A DNA stretch of 64,000 nucleotides from Schizochytrium sp. TIO01 (GCA_004764695.1 SMSO01000036.1:1756001-1820000), one strand, 5' to 3'. Shown: positions 45,899-57,527, counted from the stretch's first letter. Notes: generated from the letters alone by a model not told the origin. Translations and numbers: made by a program.

Positions 45899-46741
45899 TT
45901 ATTTGGAGCTCGCGGGGGGCTTAAAAAGTGCTGAAAGCTGATTTTTAAATTTATCAACGCCACTCAATCGCTTAGGATTTGTTATTACTCGAGCATTCAA
46001 ATCCTCTCGGCCTTCGGCTTTTTCGCGCTCAGAGTATTGTGCATAGCGCTTGGACCGAGTAGCGTCATTGACTCCAAAATTCTCCAACTGTGATTTGAGA
46101 AACGGGGCATAATTAAAGTCGCTAGATGAGGTCAGCTCAGGAATCATGCTCCGCGCTTCCATCTCCTCCTGATATGGGTCCCACCAAACTACGGTACAGT
46201 TTGCAGCCGCCTTTGTCATTTTTTGGTACACATCATAGCAATTAATGACGGCATCGTCAACAAAGATAATCTTGGATATCTCACCATGAGAGCTCTCTAA
46301 AATATGAAGTAGTGCCATCGACTTTTGGTCGCCACATGCATAGAGAGGTCCACCCTTTGCAAGCCGACTTCCGTGAAAGTCGAAGATCTCAATATCTTCT
46401 TGCGCTCCATCACCAGAAGCGAAAAAGGGTTGCAGAAGGTGTTGAGGTCCAGCTAAAGAAGATCGAAGTCCTTCGATAATCAATTTTCTTGGTGAACGAG
46501 CAGTGGCGATGAAGAACTTCGCATGTACTGCAAGGGCCTTTTCAAGTGCTGAGATCAAATCAGCACCTCCTCGAACAGCTTCTTGCCCAGTTCCTGTCGA
46601 GAGGCCGTTCGTAAGAGTCCGATCGAAGTCAAAGCAGATGGCAGTGTGCGCGTCTACTTTGCCTTCATCGACCCACTGTACAACCAGGTCGCCAAACGTT
46701 TGCTGGCCCTCCACATGAAGACATTCTACTTCGCCCATCAT
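45899..46741 (-). CDS. HAD-superfamily phosphatase-like protein, family unknown
   Basis: This is a 280-residue protein from the ATG at 46741 (the open frame goes five codons further but without ATG). HAD motif I is ICFDFDRTLTNG (about residues 36-47), with both Asp present. Motif II is IATAR (~85). A Lys-containing GGPLYACGDQKS may supply motif III. Motif IV is IIFVDDAVINCYDVY, giving the acidic pair. The layout with a long segment between motifs I and II fits a Mg-dependent phosphatase of the HAD fold. The sequence resembles DUF2608-type HAD proteins of unknown substrate, but I cannot settle this. The C-terminal ~70 residues are basic and probably disordered. It is not closely related in sequence to the deoxyribonucleotidase at 18 kb. 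Confidence 0.8.
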   Translation of the reverse strand: MMGEVECLHVEGQQTFGDLVVQWVDEGKVDAHTAICFDFDRTLTNGLSTGTGQEAVRGGADLISALEKALAVHAKFFIATARSPRKLIIEGLRSSLAGPQHLLQPFFASGDGAQEDIEIFDFHGSRLAKGGPLYACGDQKSMALLHILESSHGEISKIIFVDDAVINCYDVYQKMTKAAANCTVVWWDPYQEEMEARSMIPELTSSSDFNYAPFLKSQLENFGVNDATRSKRYAQYSEREKAEGREDLNARVITNPKRLSGVDKFKNQLSALFKPPASSK

Positions 46742-48767
46742 GTTTCCCGATCCCAACTACTCTGCCCTTCCAGGTTGAGAGTTCCAATCATGTAAATATA
46801 TTCAGGTATTGCCTCTAAAGTCTTCATCAACTTGGACACGGATGCACTCTCAACACTCATAGGTTTTAGACTAGGAGTAATAAGCTCCAGTGCACGTGCT
46901 ACACGAATAAAAGGACTTTGATTCCAGCACGTCGCGTGGCTTTGATCTATTCGCCACCCTATCTCTGACCGAAGGATGATAAAGCCAAAGCAACCGCTTT
47001 CGTTGATTGGAACCTCAGCTTTATAAGAAAAGCGTGATGTGGGTTTTACGACAAAAAACAGATACGGTGTAAAGCTCACGGTAGGAAAAGTACTATTTTA
47101 TTTTACTTTCTATGTTCGATGGCAGCCTTGCAAGGGATGTATACTTTCTCAAATGGCGGAAACCTAGGAGATAAGCTATGCCAGCAGACGAGCAAGGTAC
47201 TTTCCTAGAAAAGGCACACACTAATACGATGAGGCTAGGTTGTCAAGGGACAATTTTACATATTTTGCTTTGAAAGATGCTACATAAACTTGTACCGCCG
47301 TTATCCTCGACTCGCATTGGTTATCAACGTTGGCTAATTTCAATCGGGATTATAAGTTAAACAAGTTGTTTCTCTAATATCGAGGCAACACTCTGGATCA
47401 CTACCTGTGTCTATTTCAGCCACCCCAATGTTAAGTTATAATTTCCAAAACCCAAACGTCCACTGCTTTGGTATTACTGAAAATTAACAGTTCGAGTCAA
47501 AGTTTCCTTTTTCAAAGTTTAGCATTCTAATGAAAAAATACAGGGGCATTTTAGATAAAGGCAATAAGGACTGTTGTGCAATGTTTGGATTGCACGAATA
47601 TACTCATATTAAATAGCAGTTCAATACTCATAGTCTTGTAAAACAACAACTATTACAGAACTCAACTGTACATAACTTCTATAATACCACCTATGAAGAC
47701 TATCTCTAGAGAAACAATAAAGGGTCGAACAAAATGCTTTGAGTATGGATACCGTTCAGACCATTATAAAGAAAGGCCGGTACTCGAGAGCGTGTTCCGC
47801 TCGCACTTAACAAATAACATGAGCATAAATGCATTTGATCTCGTTCATTTTTTCAAAGGAGGTAGAGACTCAGTCGCAAAAATGGCTGTAGCAATGCATC
47901 ATATTAAGAATTTGCTTGTGCAATTAATTTAGATACTTTGTTTCATGTTATTGATTATGACCTAATACCATGACATCACGGTACATTTCCTCTGGAGCTA
48001 CTGATGCAATGAAAGGTACTCTAATCGGGGGGTCCATAGTATTCATTGTGGAAATTGAAACCCCAACAGGTTTCCTTCATTGTGGAAATGAAAACGAAAT
48101 CTCAAAAAAGTTTTCTATTAAAATCTCCTCTTCTGCTATGACATATTTTGGTACTGTTCGATTATTGCTAGAAATGAGAATATCCAGCAATATTATAGGA
48201 CCTCAGCTATCCTGACATCTGGATATGAGTTCGTCGGTAATTTACTCTTCATTTTGCCTTTTGATATAATACCCATATTCTTCTTTAATACTTAAACATT
48301 TCAAAACTCAACGTATGGGTAAGTTTTCTTATTGGAGAATATAAAGGAAGGCGAACAAATTGCTTCATGTTTGGGCGATAAGTTCTTCCTTGCCTACTAC
48401 GAAAGGTTCTCTGTGAGAATTGCCAAGCTAGGATATTAAGCTTGTAGTCTTGAGCTTTTCCATGACATGAAGCTATCGCAGAAGCGGTCAGTTTCAAGAA
48501 TGAGAGGGAGAGGTCACAGGTGACATATAGCCGTTAGACAGGTAGCGAATTCCCTCTTTGTTAATACATTATCGTAATAATGAACAACATCATAATAAAG
48601 AATACTTGGAGGCCAAATAAGCACTTCCGAAATACTAAACAACCAAGTAGTAGATGAAAGTTTTGATACTGCTATACACTAGACTGCCTCTGGGCTTGCA
48701 TGCATAATTAGATGCAAGAAGCCTGTTCAAAGCCAAACGCAAAAAGGGAGGCTCATTATAAGAGGCA
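46742..48767. other. Intergenic with one possible upstream exon
   Basis: A minus-strand frame at 46738-47079 (113 codons, no ATG start) looks more protein-like than chance frames nearby and ends in the bases where the HAD gene starts. It could be an alternative 5' exon. The rest is AT-rich. Near 48042-48093 there is an ~18-bp direct repeat of TTCATTGTGGAAAT. Frames at 47693-47932 and 47970-48215 show no motif. Confidence 0.4.
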
Positions 48768-50939
48768 ATGTTGAGCGACACTGAGAGCGTAGCAGAAAGT
48801 CTTAGCGAAAGTCTTGCAGACAGCTACAATGAAGAAGAGGACTATGACGAGAATCAAGATGAGTCAAGTAGGTCAGCCCGTGCAACAGATAGTGCAGGGG
48901 CTTACTCGGAAGACTTTGACAGCTCCCACAATGATTCGACCTTTCTTGAGAACACGAAATCCGGCAGTGTCTCTGCACGAGAAGTTGAAAAAAGCTCTCA
49001 TTTACAACCTTTAGTGCAGCCAAGCGCATCTACAGTTCCATCTGTTATCTATTCTACATCGGTTGCAGAATCTTCATATGGAAATGACGATTTTGACGAA
49101 CTCAGTCCCCGATCTGTTGCATCTTCTGTTCGTAGCAGCATTCGCTCTAGCACGGCTCGGAGGTATAACACAGCTCCGCTATTGCCACCATCTATTCAAG
49201 AGAACAGCGGAGACTCCATCAGTACTATAGCAACAAACCATTCTCGAACTTCAAACAGAGGAGAAGAAGGAGAAACAGAATCAGCATATTCCACAGAATT
49301 CGAGGAGCCTTCGATCATTAGGATCACCCAAACGCAGGAACAAAATTCTTTATCAACACAAAAGGAAATCGATGAACTGAGCAAAAGACTTGAGATAAGC
49401 GAGCGGGAACTTGCTCGTCTTCGTAATCGAGATATTACACTGCTCTTGCAAAAACAGGAACGTGCAAAACAACGACGCTTAGAGCATGAACAAACTCTTG
49501 CAAGGGCGTGTGGTGAGGCTGAGAAACGAAAGCACGAGAGTGAGGAATTTCGTCTACAAGTTACAGAAAGTAAAAGTAAGCAAATAGTCGCAGAGAGTGA
49601 AACAAGAGCTATGAAATCAACAATAGTGCGTCTCGAGACAGAGCTTGAGCTCCTTAGATCTAAGCTTCAAGAAGAGTCTGCCCGTGTAGCAGTACAAATC
49701 CAAGAGAAGCTACAGCTAGAAAGAAAGCATCAGGAATCATTAGCATCGGTCTCACTTGCGCATGAAGAAGCATTACAGAAAGTGCAGGATGAATTCTTCC
49801 AGTATCGACAAAACAACGAAAACGAACGGAGTACCTTCGAGATGACTTGCCTTGAGCGCGCCCGAGCTCACGAAGGGAGAGTAGATCGTATGCAAGCTAG
49901 TCTTGAGACAGAATTGGTTGTTCTTAAGCGAGAACGAGAATCCCTGGCTCGTGCACAACAAGAAATACAAGAGTGTCTTGAACACCGACTGCAGCACGAC
50001 CGTGCTGCATTGGAGGCAGAGAAGAGAAGTTTTGAGCAAGAACGTGAATTGGAAGCTCGTGGTGCTGCCAAAGCGAGGAATGAACTTCATGATCGGGAGC
50101 GAGAACTGCGAGAACGTGAATTGGTCTTCCAGCAGAAGGAAGACTCATTTGCACGCGAAAGGAGTGAATTGATCACGATACGATCGTGTGTAGAAACCGA
50201 GCGGGACAAACTCGTAGCTGCCCGTCAAGAAGCAGACTATGCAAGGGACACTGCACGAGCGAAATTAAGAGATGCGGAGGATAAACTCCGCGTCGCGCAG
50301 CTCCAAATTGAAGAAGCTAAGCAAGAGAAATTTCGATTGGATCGTGAGAGAGAGAGACTTGCAGAATCCCAGCATTTGATAAATGATCAAAAACTTGGTC
50401 TTGAACGCGAGCGGGCTCGCCTTGATGCAATGGCTGTTGAACTTGAAGAATCACTCCAAACTACGCTTAATACAAGTAATCCGGCAGAGTCAAGAGCGGC
50501 TCTTGAGATGGATATAACATTTGATTTGGCTGATATTGCACCTAGTGCGAGGTGGGCTGGACGGCGCACCAGTTCCGAGGGGATAGATAGCCACAAGAAC
50601 GGCGATCGTCGCTCTAATGTGCACAAAACTCAGTCAAAAGAGTCTGCCCGTAGCAAGCAAGATCGTTCGAAAACTGTCAGTTTTTTACATGACCAAGTTG
50701 GGCAAAAACAAAATGAACAGACAAGGGGCTGGCTGTCAGCGACTTCGCCAACCTCGTCCATACCGCCACGAAACAAAAAATCACAAACGCAATCTAATTC
50801 TACTTCTTCAGCAAGATCATGGAAACCACCTGCTGGAGAACTAGCAACGAATTACCACTCCATGTCATCATCTGATGAGACAAGTCTCTGGGATAGCGAT
50901 TTAGTAAAAGAGCTGATAAATTATCCGTATATAGTTTAG
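48768..50939 (+). CDS. Long coiled-coil protein, possibly centriolar/ciliary
   Basis: This is a 723-residue protein from the ATG at 48768. The N-terminal ~200 residues are acidic and Ser-rich, with two copies of a Y-S-x-[ED]-F-[DE] motif (AYSEDFDSS near residue 45 and AYSTEFEEP near 175), a type common in centrosome and basal-body proteins. Residues ~200-570 form an almost unbroken coiled coil rich in Glu, Arg, Gln and Leu (for example LERERARLDAMAVELEE). The C-terminal ~150 residues are Ser/basic and disordered, ending in a short hydrophobic YPYIV. This pattern recalls transition-fibre or centriole proteins such as FBF1, but coiled-coil similarity is a weak guide. Its stop codon overlaps the stop of the convergent acyl-CoA dehydrogenase gene. 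Confidence 0.85.
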   Translation: MLSDTESVAESLSESLADSYNEEEDYDENQDESSRSARATDSAGAYSEDFDSSHNDSTFLENTKSGSVSAREVEKSSHLQPLVQPSASTVPSVIYSTSVAESSYGNDDFDELSPRSVASSVRSSIRSSTARRYNTAPLLPPSIQENSGDSISTIATNHSRTSNRGEEGETESAYSTEFEEPSIIRITQTQEQNSLSTQKEIDELSKRLEISERELARLRNRDITLLLQKQERAKQRRLEHEQTLARACGEAEKRKHESEEFRLQVTESKSKQIVAESETRAMKSTIVRLETELELLRSKLQEESARVAVQIQEKLQLERKHQESLASVSLAHEEALQKVQDEFFQYRQNNENERSTFEMTCLERARAHEGRVDRMQASLETELVVLKRERESLARAQQEIQECLEHRLQHDRAALEAEKRSFEQERELEARGAAKARNELHDRERELRERELVFQQKEDSFARERSELITIRSCVETERDKLVAARQEADYARDTARAKLRDAEDKLRVAQLQIEEAKQEKFRLDRERERLAESQHLINDQKLGLERERARLDAMAVELEESLQTTLNTSNPAESRAALEMDITFDLADIAPSARWAGRRTSSEGIDSHKNGDRRSNVHKTQSKESARSKQDRSKTVSFLHDQVGQKQNEQTRGWLSATSPTSSIPPRNKKSQTQSNSTSSARSWKPPAGELATNYHSMSSSDETSLWDSDLVKELINYPYIV

Positions 50940-52424
50940 ATCTTTGACTCGGTCGGGAACGCAATGTTTTTGACGTGATCGAATTTGCCATATTCTTTAA
51001 TGTAGTGGTTGACACCAGAGATTTGCTTACCCATCTCAGTCGGGGGAGACATAAGCTCGGCACGGGCAATTTGGAAGAGGTGAACAGAGTCAGGGCCGTC
51101 GGCGACACGAAGAGTACGCTGGTTAGCGTAGATATCAGTGAGCTTGGAGACCTGGGAGATACCGTGGGCACCGTGGATCTGGATAGCCTCGTCGATAATC
51201 TGAAGTGCGGCACGGGGAGCTGCCAATTTAATCTGTGTAAGTCATAATTTAAATCAATTTCATCAAAGGAATTCGTTAGTCTCGTCGTTCTGTATTCTAG
51301 TTGGTCCGAACAAGTTACGCCTGTAATTATTCAATATGGCACATTAGGGAGTTGCCAAGAATCGCAAACCTTGCGAGAAGTACTTACCATAGAAATGTAT
51401 TTGCGAGCCTCCTTAAAGCCACGCTCATCAGCCATCACAGCAGCAAGGTAGCAGAGCTGGCGGCACATAGTAATAGACAAACGGGCCTCTCCCACAGCAG
51501 AGGCAACCATGTCCTTCTTAGCAAGGACCTTGCCAAAAGCAACACGGTTCTGAGCGCGGTAAATCATGGCCTCAAGGCACTGCTCTGCAACACCGATAGT
51601 GCGCATGCAGTGGTGAATACGGCCAGGTCCAAGACGTCCCTGAGCAATCTCGAAGCCACGGCCCTCACCAAGAAGAAGGTTGGACTTAGGCACACGAACA
51701 TTGTCAAAGATGATCTCAGCGTGGTCGTGGAGGTGTCCAAAGACGGCCAGAGGACGGAGGATCTTCACACCAGGGGCGTCACGAGGGACGATGATCATGG
51801 ACTGCTGCTGGTGAAGAGGACCGTCGAAGCGGGTCTTGCCCATGAAGATGAAGACCTTGCATTCAGGACGGCAGGCTCCACTAATGTACCACTTGTGGCC
51901 GTTGATAACGTAGTCATCGCCATCAGCCTCAATGCGAGATGCAATGTTAGTGGCATCACTGGATGCAACACCAGGCTCAGTCATTGCGAAGGCACTGCGG
52001 ATCTCGCCGTTAAGAAGAGGCATAAGCCACTTCTTCTTCTGCTCAGGAGAGCCATAACGCTCCAAAACCTCCATGTTACCAGTGTCAGGAGCAGAGCAGT
52101 TCATGGCGTAGTTGGCAAGAGGGTAAGCGCCAAGGATCTCGGCAATGGGGCTGTACTCAAGCACGGTGAGACCACAGACCTCAGGGAGGAAGAAGTTGTA
52201 GACACCACGCTTCTTTGCCTCCTCACGAAGCTCCTTCATGAGAGGGGGCTCGGGGCAGTCAAGAGGATCTTCGTATTTCTTCTCCATCTCGTGCTTCTGG
52301 GCATAGTACTTGTCCTGGTTCGGGACAATCACTTCCTTCACGTAGGCGACAACCTTTCTGCGCTCCTCGTAGAAACGTTCACTGAGGCGGCCCTTGTACG
52401 GCAAGAGGCCGTCAGGGAGTTCAT
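50936..52424 (-). CDS. Acyl-CoA dehydrogenase, ACAD10/11-like, two exons resolved, 5' exon missing
   Basis: The predicted reaction is FAD-dependent alpha,beta-dehydrogenation of acyl-CoA. Exons read on the minus strand are 52424-51388 and 51232-50936, joined in phase so that ARKYISM continues as IKLAAPRAALQII. The major exon carries the N-terminal helical domain, the FAD/substrate loop AFAMTEPGVASSDATNI, HKWYISGA and the beta domain. The C-terminal domain has RLGPGRIHHCMRTIG, and the second exon has RTLRVADGPDSVH, typical of the ACAD10/11 clade and related bacterial enzymes. About 444 residues are accounted for, close to a full dehydrogenase without the extra kinase-like domains of animal ACAD10/11. 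The frame before the acceptor (TAACCCTACAG) has no ATG, so a short first exon lies upstream. The C-terminus is SKI, a variant of the peroxisomal PTS1 signal. Confidence 0.93.
51233..51387 (-). other. Intron of the acyl-CoA dehydrogenase gene
   Basis: 155 nt, GTAAGTACTT at the donor and CACAG at the acceptor on the minus strand. It falls between intact codons (phase 0) within the C-terminal helical domain. Confidence 0.92.
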
Positions 52425-52947
52425 CTGTAGGGTTAGAAATATGATAATTCAAAGAAAGCACGGCGCCTGCAAGTTAGTTGACTGGTTCCTTGGGTAAATA
52501 ATTTGTAGGAGGAAAACTAGCGCTTTGCGAATTCTATTCTGCGAATGACTGTATTTCACAGCGTAGGCTTTTGACACAAAACAACAACTCTGTCAACCTC
52601 ATTTTTTTTTTGCTAAATGTCAAATCGAGGCAAGGTCAACCTCTCAAGGTTTATACATGGATGTCACCGTAGGCTGTCACAATCCTGCTACGAGTGAAGT
52701 GGAACAGGGCCGTGAGCCGAGTCAAAGTTTGCCTTCCTTACGTACCGCTCAAGAGACGAGAAGCCATGGTGGAATTCCTTCTACAAGTAATGTAATCTGC
52801 AAGCGTAAGCAAACACACGAGCCAGCTGAGTGCAGCCTTAGAGAGAGCGCTTGCTTGATTCAAACAGCCAGCTTCACGATGACTGAGTTCCGAGTTTGCT
52901 GCTCGATGCTCGCAACCTAATCGTCAGTCTTGTTGTTTAATCTTTCA

Positions 52948-52969
52948 GTCTCTCTCTCTCTCTCTCTCT
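52948..52969. repeat. (CT)n microsatellite
   Basis: About ten CT units. Confidence 0.8.
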
Positions 52970-53933
52970 TATCTATCTTTCCTTTCTTCTTTCTATCTTA
53001 TTAAAAAATGAAGGTGAAAAGGAAAACGCCTCAAAAGACACCGCTAGCACCTACATAGGCTATTGCTAGCAGGCGACCAGGGCAAAAGTTTTCTTCCCTC
53101 TCTATTCCCATAGCACTGTGAGGACCAAGGTGTTTAACTTACTTTAAATTTATTTTTTCTTTCTATTTTTCTTTGCCAACTCCTCCTCAGCAGGAGATGA
53201 ATGATGAGGTGTTTGTTTGGTAAATAAAAAGGATGTTTCGCGTGCCAGAGTCATTCGACTTGGTAGCAATGAGGTCAGAAAGGCAGTCCAGATTCTGCCC
53301 TCCTCGGTCCCTCCTAGATCACCTTGAGTATCCATCTAAATCCCATGCACGGACCGCGTTCTACACCCCCCTCTTTTATATATATATAAAGCAGCTCAGA
53401 ATTCTTCATCTCTCAAATCCTTAGCATTATTATACTTTCTTTAAACAAAAATGAAAAGAAAAGAAGAAGAAAAAAAGAGAAGAAAGAATATTAAGTTCTA
53501 GGAGACACCATCTTGCACCATAGAGACAGTTTCGATAAGTCCCCTGAGACCGACCCTTGAGGTACTTGTAAAATAGTCCCTTGAGGAGCTCCGCAATATG
53601 GCGTGCTTCCGATCTCTGCGCAGTAAATGGGGGCAAAGGTGGATTTTATGCGTCCGATCCACAAGCTAGGACGGACTCCCAGAAGAAGAAGCAAGCCAGA
53701 CAAGACAAGACAGACTTGGCGCGACTGATTGAGTTGGTCTGGGCAATCAAAGCTGTGGAAAGCCACGGGAAATCATGCGGGTGGCGAGGCGGTCTGAGAC
53801 AATCAATCTTCAGCAAAGAGGCTATTTTCGTCGCCAACGTCCGCCACGATCGACAGAGCATTCGCTGGCCGTCAGATCATCATCGTCATCATCATCATCG
53901 GCAGGAGCTAAAAGTCTGCTGATTGGTCCTTCT

Positions 53934-53936
53934 TTC

Positions 53937-53974
<38 letters not shown>

Positions 53975-53976
53975 CT
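53934..53976. repeat. (TTTC)n microsatellite
   Basis: About ten TTTC units, followed ~15 bp on by an A/G-rich stretch able to pair with it. Confidence 0.9.
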
Positions 53977-54696
53977 TTATATGTTCCTTTTAAAAAAAAG
54001 AAAAAGAAAAAAGAAAAGAATGATTGGGGATTTATGATTTAGCGGAACTAACTTAAAAAGCAGGAAAAGGAAACAACCAAAAGACTCTGAAGCGATGGAT
54101 TCCACGCAAGCAAAACAAGCAAAAGCGTCGCGAGTTTCAAGGCGGCGGAGGAGGACAAAGCATCCCGAAGACGACTCCTCAAAGGCAAACTCGAGGCACG
54201 CACACGCAGAGCGAAGAATTGGATCGGACTCCCTCGTCGATGTCTGTCTCGAAAGCGAGGCAGTCCGAGCTGAACAAATAAATACATACATACTGTATAT
54301 TCATGGAAACGATGAACGCAATGGAGTGATTCCTCAGAGACACAAAGATGCTCGGAAAGCGGTATCTTGGGACGAGGATCTATCTCATGGTCTCCTGAGT
54401 CCGTTTGCTTGGTCTCGAGTCAGGCTGGGAGGTGCTTGGCTCCGGCAAACGCCACGGTGGCCTTGTCTTGCCTGCCGAGCAAGCCAGCCTTCCAAGCATC
54501 GGCATGTGCATCTCGCGGCTCGAGACTCCTATCTTCTGATCTTCTGTGGAGGAGCTCGCTCGAAAAGAATCCTGAGCGCCACTGCAAAACGGGGTTCGAG
54601 CTGTGCCGATGCCGGAGCCCTCTCTCCTCAAGAAAGCGGATCGTTGTGCAGGGAGGCGCTTGGCGATAGCTGCACCGAGGTTGACATGTGCAATTT

Positions 54697-54733
54697 ATTC
54701 ATTCATTCATTCATTCATTCATTCATTCATTCA
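54697..54733. repeat. (ATTC)n microsatellite
   Basis: About nine ATTC units; same unit and strand as 26674-26707. Confidence 0.9.
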
Positions 54734-54946
54734 CATTCACAGGTGACATTTATCTAAGGGCAAAGATCATCACCCCGTTGCCTGGGGGTGGAGGAAGACC
54801 TGCGCAAGCGGCCCGTGGACTTGAAGGCGAGCTTTAGGACGGTCGTGGCGAACTTGGAGCGGGACAAAAGGGCTCCCACTTCATGTTAGGTGGGCGATGG
54901 TCAGTCTGGTTTTTAATATCTTAGCTATAGATTTACATTCATACTA

Positions 54947-55166
54947 TGGTTTTTATGACCTTCACGATTTTTATGACTTTTATAATTCTTTTGATTTTAA
55001 TGATTTTAATGATTTTCATGATTTTAATGATTTTCATGATTTTCATGATTTTTATGACTTGTATGACTTGTATGACTTGTATGACTTGTATGACTTGTAT
55101 GACTTTTATGGCTTTTATGACTTTTATGGTTTTTATGATTTTGACGTTTTGATGTTTTGATGTTTT
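54947..55166. repeat. 9-bp minisatellite
   Basis: More than 20 units of nine bases change gradually along the array: GATTTTAAT and GATTTTCAT near 54990-55050, GACTTGTAT near 55056-55100, GACTTTTAT/GGTTTTTAT after that. Nine being a multiple of three, the array is open in several frames on both strands and yields periodic peptides such as DFNDFHDF (+) or KIIKIMKII (-). Those look incidental. Confidence 0.9.
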
Positions 55167-56054
55167 GCTGCTGTTTGGTGGGAAGAAAAGCAGTTTACCA
55201 AGGAAAAGCGAGGGACCTTGAACCAAGTGGAGGCTGCGCTGCACGCAACAGCAGCCACGGAGACACTGCCGCCTGACAACTGACAAGCATTAGCAGCAAG
55301 CTGACACCTAGCTGGTAGGTAGGTGGATACGTCATCTTGGGCGCCGATTCGTTCTTCAGCATCGCGCCTTTTCACACACTGTAGATGTATGAATGTTGCT
55401 TCCATATCAACAACAACCCAAACAAACGAGAGAACGATACGGCGGAATCAATTGGAGCCAATAGGAGGGCGTTACGGCTCTGGCGGTTTCCCAAGGACCC
55501 GGAACTGACTCAATCAACGATTGATGGATCAATCAATCAATCGTCGTCATAGAGAATCGTGACTCCTGCTGTAACTTGAGGCGTGCCCACGCGACTTGAG
55601 ATGGGCCTTCGTCTGTTTCATAACGAGGCACCCAGGACAGCAGGGGTCAAAACAGGTGAGCAGGTGAGCAGGCAGGCAAGATTGCGATGCGATGCAGACA
55701 GACTTGCTTGCTGCCACAAAGCTAAGCCAAGTTTGGGCCCTCTGAGAATTCTGGCGTTTCCAATGAGAAACCGAGCAATCGGTCCTGGTCCATCGATTGC
55801 GAACTGCGAAACGGACACGGATGCGAAGCTGCGTGTCCGACGGGCCTGGTCCCCAAGTTGAACTTGGTCTTCCAAGGTCATGCAAACTCAAAGTGTCTAT
55901 CAAGGCAGATACTTTCAACGTGCCTGGGTCCAAGTTCTGCATCTGTCTTTGTGTGTGTGCTGGACTAAGCTGGGACCGAATGGTTCTGGGCCTAGCTGAC
56001 GTATAGCTGGCAGTCTAGCAGCTAAAAGTGGCAGTACTGGGTGACCAGAGAGCG

Positions 56055-56098
56055 CGAGCTTGAGCTTGAGCTTAAACTTGAACTTAAACTTGAACTTG
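56055..56098. repeat. 6-bp repeat (GAGCTT/AAACTT/GAACTT)
   Basis: Seven hexamers alternate in a regular order. Confidence 0.85.
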
Positions 56099-56597
56099 GA
56101 CACATGACGATTACAAATAATGAATCATGATAATGATGATTACCATTGGCACCGGTTCAGGCTGGGGTCAGCGAGAGAATGTTGCTGACTTTAAGAGATG
56201 CTCACGATCGAACTTGAAGACGGACAGGAAATGCGAAGAATCGCTTCAAGTTAGTAAATCTTGGACCCTGCAAGAGAAACACAACGCAATGAAACTAGAG
56301 CTGTAGTGCATGGCGATATTGTACACTGTGACGGAACTTGAAGCTGACATAGCAGGCAGCGCAATCTGTTGTTCGAGGCGCTTTCCTTCGAACTTGCCCA
56401 AGGTTTCTGATGGCCTGTGAACATAGTCGTGCTTGGTATCTGTCTGTATCTTGCTACTTTCCAACGAATGCCAAGACCTCCCCTTCCTTATGCACGTTGG
56501 TTCTTGAAGCAACTTATCAAAAGCAACTCCACTCATGGTGGCCAACGCGGAGACAGTTTCGAAACCAACAAAACGAAGAACTTGATAGTGGCGGTGG

Positions 56598-56648
<51 letters not shown>
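56598..56648. repeat. (GAT)n microsatellite
   Basis: About sixteen perfect GAT units. It would encode poly-Asp in one frame, but no convincing gene contains it. Confidence 0.95.
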
Positions 56649-57527
56649 CGGCAGTGGCGTGTGTGGCCATGGATTTCTGTGCATGGATGGACACACATTA
56701 ATCATCATCCATAGCAGCCTGAGTGATGATATCACTCGGCGATCCAGTTCTCGCTTGGATCTTCTTCCGAAAGGCATCTTCAAGAATCGCTACCTACATT
56801 TAAGCACTGTCTCTCTCCATAGCTTATTTGGTCGTTTAGATATCTATCAACTGGGGAAATGTGATAATGACATTGTGACTATAGCCACAGACCGCATTGC
56901 CAAGAATACTCCACTTCACCAACTGCCTCCGAGTCTGCACATCGAAGGTTGTTTCTGCCCCAATCATAGGTACAGCAAACCGGAATCACTCAACGATGCC
57001 TTTTAAAGAATATGGGAAAAACAAAAGAAATCACACTCTTTCCGATCATCCCCGTCGAAAAAAATAAAAAAAACAAAAATTGCGCAAAACCAAGCCATAG
57101 CCCATTTAACCCTTTTCATCCACATACCCACATCCTTTTAGCCTACTTACCGGGTATACCGGATATACCAAACCCCCTCCACACTTTTTGCCGATTTCCC
57201 GGTTTTGCGTTGTGCTGACCCTAAAATTCCGATTTGCCGAACTAGCACATATAACCCTCCGAAGTGTAATAGTTTTCCCGACGGCGAGAAAAGGTTCGAA
57301 AATAAGAGATTCAACGGTGCACTCATCTGGGGTTGCGGCAAAGGTCCTCGACTACACCCCTTTGACGTGGCATAATATCGTGGCAAGTACGGAGCCGGCG
57401 GAAGGAGGGGGGTACTCCAGCCGCGAGGACTGGCTCAGTAACCAACTGTCTGACTAACAGACGAACTAAGTAACTGCTATGTCTGTGGGTCGAGATAGAT
57501 CCTCCCTTTGTTCTCGTTTTCATGAAT

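Noticed and set aside
51301-52497. 398-codon plus-strand frame opposite the acyl-CoA dehydrogenase
   Set aside because: Same codon-bias effect as for eIF2-alpha. It also crosses the dehydrogenase intron boundary, and the sense exons are certain.
54095-54757. 220-codon plus-strand frame
   Set aside because: It ends in an (ATTC)n array (SFIHSFIH), has an abnormal composition and shows no domain; likely a chance frame in GC-rich DNA.
56410-57006. 198-codon plus-strand frame with a poly-Asp run
   Set aside because: The poly-Asp is the (GAT)n microsatellite. The rest lacks motifs and no start or splice context supports it, although the last ~100 codons are not low complexity.
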